64,000 nt of DNA from Mariannaea sp. PMI_226 (lineage: Eukaryota; Ascomycota; Sordariomycetes; Hypocreales; Nectriaceae). The translations under genes and the position numbers were made by a program. The notes below the pieces were generated by a model. The model was not told where the DNA came from. It saw nothing but the letters and a program-made list of their open reading frames with translations, and did not search any database. Where the stretch lies: contig JANFOG010000006.1 of assembly GCA_024336345.1 (NCBI GenBank), positions 682,001 to 746,000 of the forward strand. The letters are read 5' to 3'. How positions within the stretch are numbered: position 1 is the first letter of the stretch; each line of letters starts with the position of its first letter. This document shows positions 60,901 through 64,000 of this stretch, piece by piece.

Positions 60901-61425
60901 AGATAGGAGACATGAGATAGGGAGAGTGGTGTCTGGCCTGTCCACGTCTACCTTACCGTATGGAGTAATCACGGTGCAGATAATCTGCTTGCTAATCTAC
61001 AGCACCTTGACAGGTACTTACATCGTATACCTTATATCAGAGCACCAACTGTCTCGGATCCAACATTTGGCCCAGATAGCCTCCTTCCACCGATCCTCAA
61101 GGTTCTTCTGACCTTTCGACTCTCACCGGGCCGGCCTTCGTTGGTGCTTGTTCTTGTTTGGTTTGGTGCAGTTTCCCATCCCGTCTCGCCCATTCAGCGT
61201 CCATGGGAGCGCCGTCTCATCTAGCTCGCCCTTTCGGCCCCAGATCTGGAGCCTTGCCGTCAATTTCTTGGTGGGTTGGCTCCGTGGCTACATTGCCCTT
61301 TTCAAATCTCTTGGCCCATCTCTGTTTTCCCCGACCGCCTCGTGCCACTTCGCAGCCATTGCCCTTGCTAGCGGGACCCCCTTTATCTGACTATACCGAC
61401 ACCCTCCGATTGGGCAAAGGCTCAT

Positions 61426-62977
61426 GGGTACCTTGGTGCGGACCGCTCAAAGTGCAGCAAGTACCTACCCCTCCAACGCCGTCCCAACACACCGAGCAAT
61501 CCCCTTCCACTCTCCATTTCTTCCCTGTAGCCCACTACGAAATCCGAATCTAGAATCCGGGCAGGGCTTGCACTGTACCTAGCAATCCCTCTGAGAGGTA
61601 CATCACCCCCCCCAAGTACATACTGTACTTCCGTAGAATACAGTTGCTCCCCGAACAGTAAAGCCAAGCAACGCAGCGTAGCGCACCCAACCTTTTTCCC
61701 TCCCTTTGTCTCTACTCTTTTCCTACTTTACCTACTGCCTGCCCTCCTTCGTCCGTTACAATACATTACCCAACCAGCCTGCCTACTTCTGACGTTGCGA
61801 TTCTTTTTCTTGAATCCTTCTCTTCTCGTAATTGACTGATCGGCATATTTTCTTTCCTCGTGCAACTGCTCTGTTAATCCTTGTTCTGCTTTGGCTCTAC
61901 TGCAACTCAACCTGAGCCGACGACAGTCCCTCACACTATATACCACAGGATATCCCTCCCACATCACGCGTCAACAGCAATATCGTCAACGATATCATTA
62001 AATTACCCTACTGCCAACCTTACCTTACCTTACCCTACCCTCCCCCCCCAAAAAAGCCCCGCCGCCTTCGTTTTCTCCAAGGGCAAACACCAACGAATTT
62101 CGCAAAGAAGACGCCCCTCCCCCAAAGGCCATAATCCACCTTCACCCACATCACACGGCGAGCCCACCCTGCGTCTACAGTCCACTTCTGCGCCGACTTC
62201 GACCAGGGTTTCTGTGGTTTTTTTTTTCTTCTTCCCTGCGTCTTGGTCCTGGTCTTGCTCCTTTGGTCCTTTTTTGCTGTTTTGGCGTTTGCTCTCGACC
62301 CTTGGGCCACCTTTTCCCCCCCTCCTGCTCCGAAAGTCTGGCCCCGCGTTGACTGGTCTCTCAAATCCACCAACGATCGATTCAAAGAGGAGAGGCGTGG
62401 GCACCAGCATATTTGGTACAAGCCCGTCGCAACGCCGCGACCGAAGCATCGTGACCTCCCTCGTCTGGTGGTTTCTTTGCCTTCTTCTCTCGTCCTTCTT
62501 TTTCCTCATCCTCCTCCGCCTCTTCCCCCTCCCCTTCTTTATTATTTATTCTCTGTACCCTTCCTCAACTAGTCCTTGGCAAGACTTGACGAAGAGACAA
62601 GGCCGTTCCCTTCCCATCCCATCCCCTCCTCACCACCCCCAGGAGCAACTAACTACTGCCGCATCCTGTGCTGCTGATTTCGTTTCTGCACCTGCATTGG
62701 CCGGTCCTGTCGCCCGCAGTGTTCATAGATCCACCGCCATACGTTCGTTTTACGTACTGCCCTCTGATCTTTTGTTGCCATCCCATTACCTTTCGTGGTC
62801 CTCTTTGCTCTGTGCTCTCCGCCCGCCAACCGATTTACGTCTCATTCGACAAATAAAACCCCGGCACTGGCTTGGCACCGTGCAATCACACCCTCCGAGT
62901 GAGACGCGCGCTTCTTCCTTCACTTCTCTCTCTTGGTCCTGCGAATTCCCTCCTCGGCTTCGAGAGAGCGCGCGATT
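61426..62977 (+). promoter_or_regulatory. ATG-free pyrimidine-rich leader/promoter of nmrA
   Basis: About 1,550 bases with no ATG in any plus-strand frame, from the last ATG at 61423 to the nmrA start. Strongly C/T-rich, with CCTTA repeats at about 62018-62037 and T runs near 62219. One frame is open from 61881 to 62993 with no Met codon at all. Absence of upstream ATGs suggests a long 5' untranslated leader under selection. An A lies at -3 of the nmrA ATG. The transcription start is not identified. Confidence 0.55.
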
Positions 62978-64000
62978 ATGCCCGCTCAACTAAACGGGTC
63001 CATGACCGCCAATATCCCCATCCGAATCCCCGGCGACCAGACCAACACCACCACTACTGTCTTGATCAAGCAGCATAAGCACTCGCGATCATCGTACTCC
63101 GAGTCCTCCCCTCTCGCAAACTCCCGAAACAACTCGTTGACATTCCGACCACCAAAGAGACTCATGTCCAACCCCGATAAGACTATCGCCGTCATCAATG
63201 CTAGCGGAAGGCAGGCGGCATCCCTCATCCGTGTCGCCACCGCTGTTGGGTATCATGTCCGCGCTCAGTTGAGAAATCTTGAGGGCGTTGTTGCCACAGA
63301 GGTGTCAAGCAACCCAAACGTAACCATTTTCGTCGGCGAGCTTTATAACAGACACTCTCCTTCCGAGGCGAATAGGGATGTAACCAAGCATGGTCCTCTT
63401 GTTGGTGTTGGCGTCAACTACGAGTTGATCTCAAATCTCTTCCGCGGGGCTCAACTCGCTTTCATCAACACCACATTTTATGGCGACGAGATCCAGATCG
63501 GAAAGGCCCTTGCTGATGCTGCCAAGCGCGCGGGGGTTCAGCACTACGTCTACTCATCGATGCCTGACCACGCCGCATATAACTCTAAGTGGCCTTCATT
63601 ACCCCTCTGGGCTGCCAAGCATGAAGTTGAGCAGTATGTGCGACATCTAGGACTTCCTGCCACTTTTGTCTACACTGGCATCTACAACAATAACTTCACG
63701 TCCCTCAAGTATCCCCTCTTCTGCATGGATCTCCAGAAGGATGGTTCGTTCGTGTGGGAGGCGCCGTTCCACGAGGATGCAAAGCTACCATGGTTGGATG
63801 CTGAACATGATGTCGGGCCTGCTGTGTTGCAAATCTTCAAGGACGGGCCATCCAAATGGAAAGGGGAACGTATTGCCCTCGCGTATGAGTACTTGAGCCC
63901 GAGAGAAGTTTGCAGGCTCTTTTCTCGAGGTGTCGGTCGTCCAGTACGCTATGTCAGGGGCCCCATCGAGATTAATGTCAGAATCCCTGTTGGCTATCGA
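62978..64000 (+). CDS. nmrA: NmrA-type nitrogen metabolite repression regulator (3' end outside window)
   Basis: 341 residues are visible and the frame is still open at the edge; the protein is nearly complete by family length. NmrA binds the GATA factor AreA/NIT2 and represses use of secondary nitrogen sources when preferred nitrogen is present. It is a Rossmann-fold protein that binds NAD(P) without dehydrogenase activity. After an N-terminal extension of about 62 residues rich in Thr and Ser comes TIAVINASGRQAASLIRVAT, the dinucleotide-binding loop (about 69-88), then VGYHVRAQLRNLEG. FINTTFYGDEIQIGKALADA and YVYSSMPDHAAYNSKWPSLP with LWAAKHEVEQYV replace a true catalytic Tyr-x3-Lys. Met63 matches the start of shorter homologues and is an alternative start. 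Confidence 0.93.
   Translation, partial: MPAQLNGSMTANIPIRIPGDQTNTTTTVLIKQHKHSRSSYSESSPLANSRNNSLTFRPPKRLMSNPDKTIAVINASGRQAASLIRVATAVGYHVRAQLRNLEGVVATEVSSNPNVTIFVGELYNRHSPSEANRDVTKHGPLVGVGVNYELISNLFRGAQLAFINTTFYGDEIQIGKALADAAKRAGVQHYVYSSMPDHAAYNSKWPSLPLWAAKHEVEQYVRHLGLPATFVYTGIYNNNFTSLKYPLFCMDLQKDGSFVWEAPFHEDAKLPWLDAEHDVGPAVLQIFKDGPSKWKGERIALAYEYLSPREVCRLFSRGVGRPVRYVRGPIEINVRIPVGYR

Larger units (their letters stand above)
52683..61425. other. gene desert of about 8.7 kb
   Basis: No gene is supported on either strand. Reading frames are short, lack known motifs and often lack ATG starts. Contents seen: a C19 then A11 composite tract (54168-54201), GTTGCA repeats near 53980, a (TA)n run near 57918-57940, and scattered T and A runs. 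It may hold distal control elements of nmrA or noncoding transcripts. Confidence 0.45.

Overview
The window looks like chromosomal DNA of a filamentous ascomycete, most likely a sordariomycete and plausibly Hypocreales. The reasons are short 50-120 bp GT...AG introns, many Zn2Cys6 regulators, a GH43 secreted hydrolase, an NmrA-type nitrogen regulator, a fungal STAND-type N-terminal domain protein, and wide AT- and pyrimidine-rich intergenic stretches. The assignment to order is inference. Intron-exon structures were built by hand from splice consensus, reading phase and protein continuity. In every multi-exon model the summed coding length is a multiple of three.

Layout. 0.4-1.9 kb: first of three paralogous cysteine-rich single-pass membrane proteins (minus strand). 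2-9.7 kb: sparse, with a small protein and a divergent STAND/SesA-like protein that share a Gly/Gln/Asn-Gly motif. 10.3-17.1 kb: a block bounded by two diverged direct repeats. It holds a large protein of unknown function with an interrupted 3' end and remains of other coding sequence. 17.4-19.1 kb: CBF5. 21.7-31.4 kb: accessory-looking set of GH43 hydrolase, Zn2Cys6 regulator, divergent DHA14-type MFS exporter and a second Zn2Cys6 regulator. 33.9-35.5 kb: second membrane paralog. 36.3-39.7 kb: housekeeping genes (Vps68/UPF0220, a small conserved protein, GET4), then tRNA-Gly(CCC) at 40.0 kb. 42.6-44.4 kb: third paralog. 44.7-49.5 kb: compact housekeeping block (Derlin, small membrane protein, RFC4, FCF1). 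49.9-52.7 kb: third Zn2Cys6 regulator. 52.7-63 kb: more than 10 kb without a recognisable gene, then nmrA, which runs off the right edge.

Functionally the core genes serve rRNA processing (CBF5, FCF1), DNA replication (RFC4), tail-anchored protein insertion and ER quality control (GET4, Derlin) and endosomal trafficking (Vps68). The accessory parts serve surface or wall sensing (three paralogs), possible programmed-cell-death or allorecognition signalling (STAND-like pair), export with its regulators, and nitrogen control (NmrA).

The observations most worth following are the three-paralog 12-cysteine family with conserved splice sites, the shared amyloid-like motif in the 6.6-9.7 kb pair, the repeat-bounded 10.3-17.1 kb block, and a stretch of about 1.55 kb with no ATG in any forward frame directly before the nmrA start codon.
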